From positions 434,001 through 498,000 of the forward strand of contig NZ_PZJW01000006.1 in NCBI RefSeq assembly GCF_003206615.1: 64,000 bases of DNA, read 5' to 3'. The position numbers and the translations under genes were made by a program. The DNA is from Salinicola acroporae. GTDB lineage: Bacteria; Pseudomonadota; Gammaproteobacteria; Pseudomonadales; Halomonadaceae. Positions 15,538 to 25,039 of this stretch are shown one piece after another. Position 1 is the first letter of the stretch; each line of letters begins with the position of its first letter. The notes beneath the pieces are model-generated. The model was not told the DNA's origin and did no database searches. It was given only the letters and a program-made list of their open reading frames with translations.

Positions 15538-16305
15538 ATGTTGACCGTGATGCCGATTCCCGCGCTCCAGGACAACTATATATGGGTGCTGCGTCAAGAT
15601 ACCCAGGATCGTGTCGCCGTTGTCGATCCCGGTGACGCCGATCCCGTGATTGCCTGGTTGGAGCAGGAGAACCTGACCCTCGACACCATCCTCGTCACCC
15701 ATCACCACAAGGATCACACAGGCGGGCTGCAAGCGCTGACCGAGCGCTACGCGCCGCAGGTCTACGGTCCCGCCAACGACGCCATTCCCGGTGTTCTCCA
15801 CCGCGTCGGCGAGGGCGATGAATGTCGGGTCCTGGGGCGGCGCTTCGAGGTCTACGCCGTTCCCGGCCACACCCTGGATCATATCGCCTTCCACGCCCCC
15901 GGCACACCAGGATTGCTGTTCGCCGGTGACACGCTCTTCTCCGGCGGCTGTGGGCGACTGTTCGAGGGCAGCCCCCTGCAAATGCAGGAATCGCTCGCCA
16001 AGCTCGACGCCCTGCCCGAGGACACACTGGTGTTCGCTGCCCACGAATACACACTGGCCAACCTCGCTTTTGCCGCTGCTGCCGAGCCCGACAACGCAAT
16101 TCGGGACAGCTACCGGAGCGAGTGCCAGAAGGCCCGCGATCTCGATCGCCCGACCTTGCCGACCACCATGGGCCGGGAGCGTCAGATCAATCCTTTCCTG
16201 CGCATCGGCAACCCAGGTCTTCTCGAAACGCTTCGTCGGCAGGGGCCGGTTGGTGACGACGCGTCGGCGTTTGCCACGCTGCGAGCCTGGAAGGACCGCT
16301 TTTGA
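15538..16305 (+). CDS. gloB: Hydroxyacylglutathione hydrolase (glyoxalase II)
   Basis: The 255-residue metallo-beta-lactamase-fold enzyme hydrolyses S-D-lactoylglutathione to D-lactate and glutathione, completing methylglyoxal detoxification. The binuclear metal motif THHHKDH spans 54-60; further ligands lie in VPGHTLDH, FAGDTLFSGGCGRLFEG and FAAHEYT. The C-terminal glutathione-binding helix domain ends NPFLR...LRAWKDRF, typical of GloB. Length matches the family. It diverges from the methyltransferase gene and is followed 77 bases later by mltD, as in many relatives. Confidence 0.95.
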   Translation: MLTVMPIPALQDNYIWVLRQDTQDRVAVVDPGDADPVIAWLEQENLTLDTILVTHHHKDHTGGLQALTERYAPQVYGPANDAIPGVLHRVGEGDECRVLGRRFEVYAVPGHTLDHIAFHAPGTPGLLFAGDTLFSGGCGRLFEGSPLQMQESLAKLDALPEDTLVFAAHEYTLANLAFAAAAEPDNAIRDSYRSECQKARDLDRPTLPTTMGRERQINPFLRIGNPGLLETLRRQGPVGDDASAFATLRAWKDRF

Positions 16306-16382
16306 TCGTCACCGTCGAAGACGGAGGTATCCACCGTCGGCCGCGTCGATTGGCCGCCGGTGTCATCAAGGATTTTGAACGC

Positions 16383-17549
16383 ATGAATTTTCGAACCCGA
16401 CGCTGTCGGATTGTCGTCGGCCTCACGGGCGGCCTGCTGTTGTCGACGCTCCCCTTCACGGCAGTGGCCAAGGAGGCTTCGGCTACCGCCAGCAGTGCCT
16501 CCCGGCACTCGTTCTGGTCCGCTCTCGCCTTGCAAAGTCGTCGCGCCCCCGATGCCTGGACCCGGCTACGCAACGGCTTTCGGCTATCTCACGAGAAGGC
16601 CAACCCTCGGGTCGCCGCATGGCTCGACTGGTATCGCGCCCATCCCCAGCACGTCGAAAGGGTCGCATCGCAGGCCAAGCCCTGGCTGCGCTGGGTGACG
16701 CAGCAGCTGGAGTCCCATCGGTTGCCCAGCGAAATCGCGCTACTGCCGTTCATCGAAAGCGGCTATGACCCGACGGCCACCAACCCCGGTGGCGCCGCTG
16801 GATTGTGGCAGTTCATGCCGGCGACCGGTGATGCGATGGGCCTGTCGCGCACCGCCTGGTACGACGGGCGCCACGACGTCGTCGCCGCCACCGACGCGGC
16901 GATGAGCTATATCCAGCAGCAGGCCGACCGCTGGTATGATGGCGATATCCCGCTGGCGCTGGCCGCGTACAACGCTGGCGCGGGCACGGTCAACGCCGCC
17001 AGAGAAGCGGCCGCCAATCGCGGAGACCCGATCGACTATTGGCATCTGCGACTGCCCGCCGAGACCATGGATTACATTCCGCGCCTGCTGGCGCTCTCCG
17101 AAGTCATCGCCGAGCCAGAGCAGTACGGCGTGGTCCTGCCGTCGATCCCGGACAAGGTCCAGTTCGCCCAGGTCGATACCGAAGGGCCTTTGACACTCTC
17201 GATGGCAGCCGATCTCGCGGGCGTCGACCCGCAGACCCTGCGAGCGCTGAACCCGGGTTTCAAACGGTCGTCGACACGACCGCGCGACGATGCCAGTATC
17301 CTGGTGCCGGCGGCGGCCAAGCAACGTTTCCTGGCCAATCTCGCCACACTACCCGACTCGGAGCGCACGGTGCTGAACCGCTATGTGGTTCGCCGCGGCG
17401 ACACGCTCTCCGCCATAGCCGCGCAATTCGGGGTCAGTGTTGGCGAGATTCAGCGCGAAAACGACCTCGACGGCAGCACCATTCGCATCGGACAGGCGTT
17501 GACCGTCCCGTCCATGGCGCTGGCCCAGAACGGCGACGCCAGACGCTAG
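16383..17549 (+). CDS. mltD: Membrane-bound lytic murein transglycosylase D
   Basis: The 388-residue peptidoglycan lytic transglycosylase cleaves MurNAc-GlcNAc bonds with 1,6-anhydro product. After a signal sequence (GLTGGLLLSTLPFTAVA) comes an SLT domain: PFIESGYDPTATNPGGAAG with the catalytic Glu, LWQFMPATG, and ALAAYNAGAGTV. The C-terminus carries one clear LysM repeat (YVVRRGDTLSAIAAQFGVS...IRIGQALTVP) for peptidoglycan binding and a weaker preceding one. MltD is a lipoprotein in E. coli; no clear lipobox is visible here, so anchoring may differ. ATG 16383 is chosen as the start of the signal peptide. Confidence 0.9.
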   Translation: MNFRTRRCRIVVGLTGGLLLSTLPFTAVAKEASATASSASRHSFWSALALQSRRAPDAWTRLRNGFRLSHEKANPRVAAWLDWYRAHPQHVERVASQAKPWLRWVTQQLESHRLPSEIALLPFIESGYDPTATNPGGAAGLWQFMPATGDAMGLSRTAWYDGRHDVVAATDAAMSYIQQQADRWYDGDIPLALAAYNAGAGTVNAAREAAANRGDPIDYWHLRLPAETMDYIPRLLALSEVIAEPEQYGVVLPSIPDKVQFAQVDTEGPLTLSMAADLAGVDPQTLRALNPGFKRSSTRPRDDASILVPAAAKQRFLANLATLPDSERTVLNRYVVRRGDTLSAIAAQFGVSVGEIQRENDLDGSTIRIGQALTVPSMALAQNGDARR

Positions 17550-17642
17550 CCCCCCGGAGCAAGTACTGTGACATCACGGTCGTTGCCGATGAAACGTAAT
17601 GGAACGCCAGGTACCCGTGCAGACCGCCGCACCGACTGGAGT

Positions 17643-19505
17643 ATGTCGACAATGGCTGGACTTCGATGGCTGCTGGTGGCCATCACGCTGGCCGCTCCGC
17701 TGGCGCTAGCCGACGACGGCCAGCTCGATGCCACCGAGCAAGCGCATCGCAATGTACCGACCGTGCACGCCATTGCGCTCTACGACGATCCGGCACTGCC
17801 CCCGGGCTTCCAGCATCTGCCATACGCCAACCCCGAGGCGCCCAGAGGCGGTACGTTGCGCCGCGCGGCCAACGGCAGCTTCGACTCGACCAATCCCTTC
17901 ATCATCCAGGGCACGCCAGCGGATGGGCTCAATCAGATCTACGACACACTGATGGAGTCCAGCGCCGACGAGCCGTTCACCATGTATGGGCTGCTGGCCG
18001 GAGGGATACGGCTCGACCCGGATCGCCACTGGATGGAGATCGATCTACGCCCCGAAGCGCATTTTCACGACGGCCATCCCGTCACCGCCGAGGACGTGGT
18101 GTTCAGCTTCGAGCTGCTGCGCGACAAGGGCTCGCCCTTCTATCGCGCCTACTACGCCAGCGTGGAGTCGGTCTCGGCGGTGAGCGAACGAACGGTGCGA
18201 TTCGAGTTCTCGAACAACCAGTCGAGAGAGCTGCCGTTGATCCTGGGTCAACTGCCGATATTGCCGGAGCACTACTGGCGGGAGCGCGAGTTCACGCGGC
18301 CCACGCTCGACAAGCTTCTGGGCTCCGGTCCCTACGAGATTGCCGAGATCGACCCCGGCCGGCGCATCGTCTACCGACGGGTCGACGACTACTGGGGCCG
18401 CGACCTGCCGCTGAACCGGGGCCGCTACAATATCGACCGCCTGGTCTACGACTATTTTCGTGATCAGTCGGTCGCCCTGGAAGCCTTCATGGCCGGGGCA
18501 CTGGACATGCGTATCGAAAGCAGCGCCAAGAACTGGGCGACGGCCTATGACACGCCAGCGGTCGAGGATGGCGCCATCCAGCGGGTGATCGTCCCGGATG
18601 GGCAGCCCGCCGGCATGCAGGGCTACGTGATCAACACCCGTCGAGCGCAGCTCGACGATCCACGGGTCCGCCGCGCGCTGGGCCTCGCGTTCGATTTCGA
18701 CTGGGTCAACCAACACCTGTTCTACGGCGCCTATCAGCGCACCGAGAGCTACTTCCAGAACTCGGAGATGGCGGCCAGGGGGCTGCCCGGAGACGAGGAA
18801 CTGGCGTTGCTCGATCCGTATCGCGACCAACTGCCTGCCGCGGTGTTCGATCAGCCACTACCGATATCGCAACCGGAAGCGCTCCGTCCGCGCCTGCGGG
18901 AGGCACTCGGGCTGTTGCGTCAAGCTGGCTATGACGTGCGCGACGGCACTCTGGTGAACCTCGAGACCGGTCGACCATTTACCCTGGAGTTCCTGCTCTA
19001 CGATAGCCAGTGGGAACGTATCACCCAGCCCTTCGTCCGTAACCTGGAACGGCTCGGTATCCGCAGCAAGATTCGGGTGGTCGACGTCAATCAATACCTC
19101 GACCGGCTGAGACGCTTCCAGTTCGACATGATCGTCGGCAACTTCCCGCAGTCGGCCAATCCGGGTAACGAGCAGCGGGATTTCTGGACCAGCGAATACG
19201 CCGATGTCCCCCAGAGCCGAAACCTGGCCGGCGTGCGAGACCCAGTCGTCGACGCCCTGGTCGATGATTTGATTCGTGCGGACAGTCGCGAAAAACTGGA
19301 TACTGCCTCGCGAGCACTGGATCGCGTCCTGCAATGGGGCTTCTACGTCGTGCCGCAATGGAATTTCGATGGTACCCGCGTCGCGGTGTGGAACAAATTC
19401 GCTTATCCCCGACCTTTCCCGCGCTATACGCCCGATTTCTCGGTCTGGTGGGTCGACCCCGAACGGGCTGGCGCCATTGCCGCCCGTCAGCGCGGACAGG
19501 AGTGA
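17643..19505 (+). CDS. yejA: Peptide/microcin C ABC transporter substrate-binding protein YejA
   Basis: The 620-residue periplasmic family-5 solute-binding protein has a signal peptide (LLVAITLAAPLALA). YejA hallmarks include LPYANPEAPRGGTLRRA, NPFIIQGTPADGLNQIYDTLM, FHDGHPVTAEDVVFSFE and the C-terminal WWVDPERA. In E. coli YejABEF imports the peptide antibiotic microcin C and other oligopeptides. CTGGAG at 17636-17641 fits ATG 17652 (10 bases) better than 17643 (2 bases), so the precise start is uncertain; an ATG at 17589 would give a longer N-region. It is the first gene of yejABEF. Confidence 0.92.
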   Translation: MSTMAGLRWLLVAITLAAPLALADDGQLDATEQAHRNVPTVHAIALYDDPALPPGFQHLPYANPEAPRGGTLRRAANGSFDSTNPFIIQGTPADGLNQIYDTLMESSADEPFTMYGLLAGGIRLDPDRHWMEIDLRPEAHFHDGHPVTAEDVVFSFELLRDKGSPFYRAYYASVESVSAVSERTVRFEFSNNQSRELPLILGQLPILPEHYWREREFTRPTLDKLLGSGPYEIAEIDPGRRIVYRRVDDYWGRDLPLNRGRYNIDRLVYDYFRDQSVALEAFMAGALDMRIESSAKNWATAYDTPAVEDGAIQRVIVPDGQPAGMQGYVINTRRAQLDDPRVRRALGLAFDFDWVNQHLFYGAYQRTESYFQNSEMAARGLPGDEELALLDPYRDQLPAAVFDQPLPISQPEALRPRLREALGLLRQAGYDVRDGTLVNLETGRPFTLEFLLYDSQWERITQPFVRNLERLGIRSKIRVVDVNQYLDRLRRFQFDMIVGNFPQSANPGNEQRDFWTSEYADVPQSRNLAGVRDPVVDALVDDLIRADSREKLDTASRALDRVLQWGFYVVPQWNFDGTRVAVWNKFAYPRPFPRYTPDFSVWWVDPERAGAIAARQRGQE

Positions 19506-19514
19506 TTGCCGATC

Positions 19515-20588
19515 ATGGCCAGCTATGTCGTTCGCCGTCTGCTGTTGATGATTCCGACGCTGCTGGGAATCCTGCTGCTCAATTTCATCATCGTCCAGGC
19601 GGCGCCTGGCGGCCCCATCGATCAGATGATGGCCCGCTTCGAGGGCTTGAGCAGCACCGCGAGCACCGGCCTCGAGGGCGGTGGCGGAGATAGCGTCGGC
19701 GGCAACGACTCTCGGCGCCTCCAGGGCGTCAACGACCAGTTGCGCCAGACGCTGACCGAGGAGTTCGGGTTCGACAAACCGGCCTGGGAGCGCTTCGCTC
19801 TCATGCTACGTGACTACGCCACGTTCGATCTCGGTGACAGCCTGTTTCGGGGACAGTCGGTTACCGCCCTGATTCTGGATCGGCTGCCGGTGTCGATCTC
19901 GTTGGGCCTTTGGACCACCCTGCTCGTCTACCTGATCTCGATCCCTCTGGGCATTCGCAAGGCGCTACGCCATGGCAGCGCCTTCGATATCTGGTCCTCG
20001 GGGGTGGTGATCGTCGGCTATGCCATCCCTGGCTTCCTGTTCGCCATCCTGTTGATCGTGGTATTCGCGGGGGGCAGCTACCTCAACTGGTTTCCCCTGC
20101 GCGGGCTGACCTCGGTCGATTTCGGCGAGCTGTCCCTGCTGGGCAAGATCCAGGACTACTTCTGGCACATCACGCTGCCCGTGGCCGCCTCGGCGATCGG
20201 CAGCTTCGCCACGCTGACGATGCTGACCAAGAACAGCTTCCTGGACGAGATCCACAAGCAGTATGTGCTGACCGCGCGCGCCAAGGGCGCCTCCGACCGG
20301 CGCGTGCTCTACGGCCATGTCTTCCGCAATGCCATGCTGATCATCATCGCCGGCATGCCGGCGGCACTGATCGGCATCTTCTTCACCGGCTCACTGCTGA
20401 TCGAGGTGATCTTCTCGCTCAACGGCCTGGGGCTGCTTGGTTTCGAAGCCGTGATGCAGCGTGATTATCCGTTGATCTTCGGTACGCTCTATCTCTATAC
20501 CCTGATCGGCCTGCTGCTGAAACTGGTCTCCGACCTGACCTATGTCTGGGTCGACCCACGCATCGACTTTGCTACCCGGGAGTCGTGA
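19515..20588 (+). CDS. yejB: Peptide/microcin C ABC transporter permease YejB
   Basis: The 357-residue inner-membrane permease of the DppB/OppB type has about six helices. The N-terminus ([21 protein letters not shown]) and a long periplasmic segment with a Gly/Ser-rich stretch ([16 protein letters not shown]) are typical of YejB. The EAA loop [23 protein letters not shown] contacts the ATPase. ATG 19515 lies 12 bases from AGGAG (19498-19502); the in-frame TTG at 19506 is too close. The stop overlaps the yejE start (TGATG). Confidence 0.93.
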   Translation: MASYVVRRLLLMIPTLLGILLLNFIIVQAAPGGPIDQMMARFEGLSSTASTGLEGGGGDSVGGNDSRRLQGVNDQLRQTLTEEFGFDKPAWERFALMLRDYATFDLGDSLFRGQSVTALILDRLPVSISLGLWTTLLVYLISIPLGIRKALRHGSAFDIWSSGVVIVGYAIPGFLFAILLIVVFAGGSYLNWFPLRGLTSVDFGELSLLGKIQDYFWHITLPVAASAIGSFATLTMLTKNSFLDEIHKQYVLTARAKGASDRRVLYGHVFRNAMLIIIAGMPAALIGIFFTGSLLIEVIFSLNGLGLLGFEAVMQRDYPLIFGTLYLYTLIGLLLKLVSDLTYVWVDPRIDFATRES

Positions 20589-21691
20589 TGACACCGAATC
20601 GACGTCAGCGACTCTCGCCGATCACCCGGCGCCGGCTCCAGGTGTTCCGGCGTCACAGGCGCGCTTACTGGTCGCTGTGGCTCTTCGGACTACTGTTCGC
20701 GTTCAGCCTCGCCGCGGAACTGGTCGCCAACGACAAGCCGATCGTGATGGAGTATCAGGGCGAGTGGTACATCCCCATGCTGGTGGATTACCCGGAGACC
20801 GAGTTTGGCGGGTTTCTCCCCACCACCGCCGACTACCGCGACCCTTTCGTGCACGAGCAGATCGAGCGCCACGGCTGGATGCTCTGGCCACCGGTCCCCT
20901 TCTCCTACCAGACCCTCGATCGCGACGTTCAAGGCCCGGTTCCCTCCCCGCCGGGGGCACGCCACTGGCTGGGAACCGACGACCAGGGGCGCGACGTGTT
21001 CGCGCGGGTACTCTACGGTTTCCGCCTGTCGGTGACATTCGCCCTGGCCCTGACCGTGGGATCGATCCTGCTCGGCGTCCTCATCGGCGGCGCGCAGGGG
21101 TACTACGGCGGCAAGATCGACCTGTTCGGCCAGCGCCTGATCGAGATCTGGTCGGGACTGCCCGTGCTGTTCCTGCTGATCATCCTGGCCAGCCTGGTCG
21201 AACCCAACATCTGGTGGCTGCTCGGCATCATGCTGCTGTTCTCCTGGCTGGGCCTGGTCGACATCGTGCGTGCTGAATTCCTGCGTGCCAGGAACCTCGA
21301 GTACGTCAAGGCGGCCCGAGCCATGGGCCTGCCGTCCCGGTTGATCATGCGGCGCCATGTGCTGCCCAACGCCATGGTTGCCACCCTCACCTTCATCCCG
21401 TTCCTGTTCACCGGTGCCATCACCACCCTGACTGCGCTCGACTTTCTCGGTTTTGGCCTGCCACCGGGCTCGCCATCGCTGGGCGAACTGGTGGCCCAGG
21501 GTAAGAACAACCTGCAGGCGCCATGGCTCGGCATCACCGCCTTTCTCTCCCTCAGCGTAATGCTGTCGCTGCTGGTGTTCATCGGCGAAGGCCTTCGCGA
21601 CGCCTTCGACCCGCGCCATATCGTGACGTCGACGACTACGGCGCGACCTCCACTAGCGGCAACGACCCACGCACAGGAGAGCCAGCCATGA
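20588..21691 (+). CDS. yejE: Peptide/microcin C ABC transporter permease YejE
   Basis: The 367-residue second permease of the DppC/OppC type has an N-terminal OppC_N segment (RRLQVFRRHRRAYWSLWLF), a large periplasmic insert with PVPSPPGARHWLGTDDQGRD, which is diagnostic of YejE, and an EAA loop EYVKAARAMGLPSRLIMRRH. About six membrane helices are visible. It starts one base into the yejB stop and its stop overlaps yejF (ATGA), so the four genes are translationally coupled. Confidence 0.93.
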   Translation: MTPNRRQRLSPITRRRLQVFRRHRRAYWSLWLFGLLFAFSLAAELVANDKPIVMEYQGEWYIPMLVDYPETEFGGFLPTTADYRDPFVHEQIERHGWMLWPPVPFSYQTLDRDVQGPVPSPPGARHWLGTDDQGRDVFARVLYGFRLSVTFALALTVGSILLGVLIGGAQGYYGGKIDLFGQRLIEIWSGLPVLFLLIILASLVEPNIWWLLGIMLLFSWLGLVDIVRAEFLRARNLEYVKAARAMGLPSRLIMRRHVLPNAMVATLTFIPFLFTGAITTLTALDFLGFGLPPGSPSLGELVAQGKNNLQAPWLGITAFLSLSVMLSLLVFIGEGLRDAFDPRHIVTSTTTARPPLAATTHAQESQP

Positions 21692-23271
21692 GTGAAACGC
21701 CCCTGTTTGAACTGCGTCGGTTCTCGGTCCACTTCGGTGAGGCGCAGGCAGTGTCCGAGCTTGATCTGCATGTGGATCACGGCGAGACCGTGGCCATCGT
21801 GGGCGAGTCCGGTTCGGGCAAGTCGGTCAGTGTGCTCGGCGCGCTGGGGCTGCTCCCGCCCGGGAGTCAGGTGACGGGGACGCGCACCTTCGCCGGCCGC
21901 GACCTGGATCGGTTGAGCCGGCGCGAATGGAACGAGCTTCGCGGCGGCAGCATCGGTTTCGTCTTTCAGGAGCCGATGACCTCGCTCAATCCACTGCACA
22001 CTATCGGCAAGCAACTGCGGGAAACGCTGCGTCTGCACCAGGGGTTGCGTGGCAACGTTGCGACGCGACGCGCCCGGGAGCTGCTGACGCAGGTCGAGCT
22101 TCCCAGAGTCGACGAGCTGATGGCTGCCTGGCCTCACCAGCTCTCCGGGGGCCAACGTCAGCGGGTCATGATCGCCATGGCGATCGCCAACGAGCCACAG
22201 CTGCTGATCGCCGACGAACCGACCACGGCATTGGATGTCACGGTGCAGCGGCAGGTTCTGGCGTTGCTGGACGAGCTCCGCCAGCGCCTCGGCATGGGCC
22301 TGCTGTTGATCAGCCACGATCTCAATCTGGTCCGGCGCCACGCCGACCGGGTGGTCGTCATGCAACAGGGCGAGCAGGTGGAGAGCGGCCCGGCTCAAAC
22401 ACTCTTCGAGACACCGCAGGCGGCCTATACGCGCCAGTTGATCGATGCCGTGCCCTCTGGCCGCCCCAGGCCGCTGCCACCGCAGAGTGAGCTGCTGCTG
22501 AGTGCCAGCGATTTCAGCGTAACGTTCAAGCGGGCCAAGCCGCTGCTGCGGCCCCGCCCCCCTGCTTTCGTCGCCGTCGAACCACTGTCGCTGGAACTCC
22601 GCCGCGGCGAGACGCTCGGCGTGGTCGGCGAGTCCGGATCGGGCAAGTCGACCCTGGCCTCGGCACTCATTCGACTACTGCCCTCCAGCGGTGAAATCCA
22701 CTTCGCCGACCAGCGTCTGGACCAGCTGGGCGGAGAGGCACTTCGACGCCAGCGGCGAGCGCTCCAGATCGTGTTCCAGGATCCCTACGGCTCGCTTTCG
22801 CCGCGCCTGTCGGTTGCCGACATCATCAGCGAAGGGCTACGCTTTCATCACCCCGAGCTGGCGCCGCCGGAGGTAGCGGGCCGTGTCGCCGAGGCCCTTC
22901 ACGACGTTGACCTGCCGGCGGATTGCGGCCACCGCTATCCTCATGAATTCTCCGGCGGTCAACGCCAGCGTATCGCCATTGCCCGCGCGCTGATCCTGAA
23001 ACCCAGACTGCTGATCCTCGATGAACCGACCTCGGCATTGGATCGAACGGTACAGAAGCAGTTGATCGAGCTGTTGCGTGACGTCCAGGCGAAGCATGAC
23101 CTCACCTACTTGTTCATAAGCCACGATCTCGCCGTGGTACGTGCGATGGCACATCGGATTCTGGTGCTCAAGGATGGCAAGGTCATGGAACAGGGCGACT
23201 GCGAAACGCTGCTCCGCTCGCCCCAAACCACCTATACGCGAGCCCTCATCGAAGCCTCTTCGCTGACCTGA
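21688..23271 (+). CDS. yejF: Peptide/microcin C ABC transporter dual ATPase YejF
   Basis: The 527-residue protein has two ABC ATPase domains in one chain. Domain 1 has Walker A GESGSGKSV, signature LSGGQRQRV, Walker B LLIADEPTTALD and switch His ISHDL. Domain 2 (from about residue 285) has GESGSGKST, FSGGQRQRI and LLILDEPTSALD. Each domain has the oligopeptide-type C-terminal extension. It pairs with YejB/YejE to drive peptide uptake. ATG 21688 follows AGGAGAGCC and overlaps the yejE stop. It is the last gene of the operon and converges on rsuA; no strong terminator is visible in the 71-base gap. Confidence 0.94.
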   Translation: MSETPLFELRRFSVHFGEAQAVSELDLHVDHGETVAIVGESGSGKSVSVLGALGLLPPGSQVTGTRTFAGRDLDRLSRREWNELRGGSIGFVFQEPMTSLNPLHTIGKQLRETLRLHQGLRGNVATRRARELLTQVELPRVDELMAAWPHQLSGGQRQRVMIAMAIANEPQLLIADEPTTALDVTVQRQVLALLDELRQRLGMGLLLISHDLNLVRRHADRVVVMQQGEQVESGPAQTLFETPQAAYTRQLIDAVPSGRPRPLPPQSELLLSASDFSVTFKRAKPLLRPRPPAFVAVEPLSLELRRGETLGVVGESGSGKSTLASALIRLLPSSGEIHFADQRLDQLGGEALRRQRRALQIVFQDPYGSLSPRLSVADIISEGLRFHHPELAPPEVAGRVAEALHDVDLPADCGHRYPHEFSGGQRQRIAIARALILKPRLLILDEPTSALDRTVQKQLIELLRDVQAKHDLTYLFISHDLAVVRAMAHRILVLKDGKVMEQGDCETLLRSPQTTYTRALIEASSLT

Positions 23272-23342
23272 TAACGCTTGGACCGTCTATTTTGAGTTGA
23301 AAGACAAAGATAACGGTATAAATCTATCGGCCGCTGACGCGA

Positions 23343-24047
23343 TCATTCGAAGGCCGCGACTTCTTCCGGACGTAGATGGCGACACTCCCCCGGCGCCAGC
23401 TCCGGATCCAGCACCAAGGGGCCGATGGATTCACGATGCAAGGTCACCACCGTATAACCGACCGCCGTCAGCATCCGGCGAATCTGGTGGTAACGTCCCT
23501 CGGTCACTCCGACGATAACCTCGGACTCGCCAACGGCCTCGAAAGTCGCAGGCTTCGTCGGTTTCTCGTCGCCATTCAACATGACTCCCTCCGCGAACTG
23601 CCTCGCCACGCGCGCCGCGTCGGTGGCGGACAGGATTTCGCCCAGTGTCGCCCTGTAGCGCTTCTCGCAAGCGTGGCTGGGCGAGGTCACGCGATGGGTC
23701 CACTTGCCATCATCGCTGATCAGCAGCAGTCCCGAGGTATCGACATCCAGCCGCCCTACCGGATGCAGGCGCTCGATCTGCTCGATCTCGATCAAGCTCA
23801 TCACCGAGGGATGGTGGGCCGGGCGCAGCGAGCACTCCACTCCGACCGGCTTGTGCATCATCAGATAACGCCAGCCGATCCGTGTCAGCGCGGCCCCCTG
23901 CCAGCGAATGTCCTGGGTATCGGATACCTGGCGCGAGGCGTCGCGCACGGTCTCGCCATCGACGCTGACTTCCAATTGGCGCAGGGCACGCTTGGCCTGG
24001 CTGCGCGTCAGCTCGGTGGCTTCACTGAGAAATCGGTCCAACCGCAT
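23343..24047 (-). CDS. rsuA: 16S rRNA pseudouridine(516) synthase RsuA
   Basis: The 234-residue enzyme makes pseudouridine 516 in 16S rRNA. It has an N-terminal S4 RNA-binding domain (MRLDRFLSEATELTRSQAKRAL) and the RsuA-type catalytic domain with HPVGRLDVDTSGLLL, where Asp101 is the nucleophile, plus MMHKPVGV and EGRYHQIRRM. Length matches RsuA rather than the larger RluB/RluE proteins with extra tails. It lies on the minus strand with corA and yafV upstream, 31 bases from corA. Confidence 0.9.
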   Translation of the reverse strand: MRLDRFLSEATELTRSQAKRALRQLEVSVDGETVRDASRQVSDTQDIRWQGAALTRIGWRYLMMHKPVGVECSLRPAHHPSVMSLIEIEQIERLHPVGRLDVDTSGLLLISDDGKWTHRVTSPSHACEKRYRATLGEILSATDAARVARQFAEGVMLNGDEKPTKPATFEAVGESEVIVGVTEGRYHQIRRMLTAVGYTVVTLHRESIGPLVLDPELAPGECRHLRPEEVAAFE

Positions 24048-24078
24048 GGGTTCGAGTCACTCCTGGATGGGCGGCAGG

Positions 24079-25026
24079 TTACAGCCAACCGCGATATTTG
24101 AAGTAGAGATAGGGAGAGATCCCCGACAGCGCCATCAGACCGATCGCCAACGGATAGCCGAAGCTCCAGTTGAGCTCCGGCATCACCTCGAAGTTCATCC
24201 CGTAGATACTCGCGATCATGGTCGGCGGCAGAAACACCACCGAGGCGATGGAGAAGATCTTGATGATCTGGTTCTGCTCGATGTTGATGAACCCCTGCGT
24301 GGTATCCATCAGGAAGTTGACCTTGTCGGACAGGAAAGTGCTGTGCGACATCAGTACCTCGACGTCCTGCAGCGCCTCCTTGGCCTGCTCCTGCAGCTCG
24401 GCGTGATAGCGCAGATGGCGAATGAGGAAGTAGAGCGAGCGCTGGGTATCCATCAGGCACAGGCGGATCTTGCCCACGCTGTCCTCGACCTTGGCCAGTC
24501 GATCGATCGCCTCTTCCAGGTCAGCATCCTCGATCTCCAGCACCATATGGCTGACCTGCTCGAGGTCGCGGTGCATATCCTCGATGCTGTCGGCAAGGTT
24601 CTCGACCTTCTGCTCGAACAGCGTGACGATCAGCGACTGTGGTGAATGAGCCTCGGTCTGACCGCGCCGTGCGCGCAACCGGAACAGGCGGAAATCGGCC
24701 AGGTCGTCCTCGCGCAGCGACAACAGCCGCTGAGACTGGAGAATGAAGACCACGGTGTTGGTCTGATGCTTGCCCTCGTTGCGGGACAGAAACAGCGAGT
24801 GGACGTGCAGGCCGTCGGTATCGGTGAAGAAACGCGCCGACGACTCGATCTCCTCGATATCGGTGTTGGCCGGCAGCTCCTCGGCGAGGAACGGTTTCAG
24901 TGCCTCGCGGTCATCATCACCGAGGTCGTAGGCATCGATCCAGTTGGCCTCCAGCAGGCGTTCGGCGATGGCGCCGTCGCTAAGCTCCTGAAAATCGGTC
25001 TGGTCGAGGCGAAAGGTGCGGATCAT
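24079..25026 (-). CDS. corA: CorA-family magnesium/cobalt transporter
   Basis: The 315-residue protein belongs to the CorA pentameric Mg2+ channel family. It has a long cytoplasmic N-terminal domain ending in the pore helix, then two C-terminal membrane segments; the first ends in the signature YGMNF, followed by the PELNWSFGYP periplasmic loop, and the C-terminus is basic (YFKYRGWL). VFLPPTMIASIYGMNF is the conserved pore region. Closest to the E. coli CorA subtype by length and loop sequence. It is 13 bases downstream of yafV and so probably cotranscribed. Confidence 0.92.
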   Translation of the reverse strand: MIRTFRLDQTDFQELSDGAIAERLLEANWIDAYDLGDDDREALKPFLAEELPANTDIEEIESSARFFTDTDGLHVHSLFLSRNEGKHQTNTVVFILQSQRLLSLREDDLADFRLFRLRARRGQTEAHSPQSLIVTLFEQKVENLADSIEDMHRDLEQVSHMVLEIEDADLEEAIDRLAKVEDSVGKIRLCLMDTQRSLYFLIRHLRYHAELQEQAKEALQDVEVLMSHSTFLSDKVNFLMDTTQGFINIEQNQIIKIFSIASVVFLPPTMIASIYGMNFEVMPELNWSFGYPLAIGLMALSGISPYLYFKYRGWL

Positions 25027-25039
25027 TGCCCATCCTTAT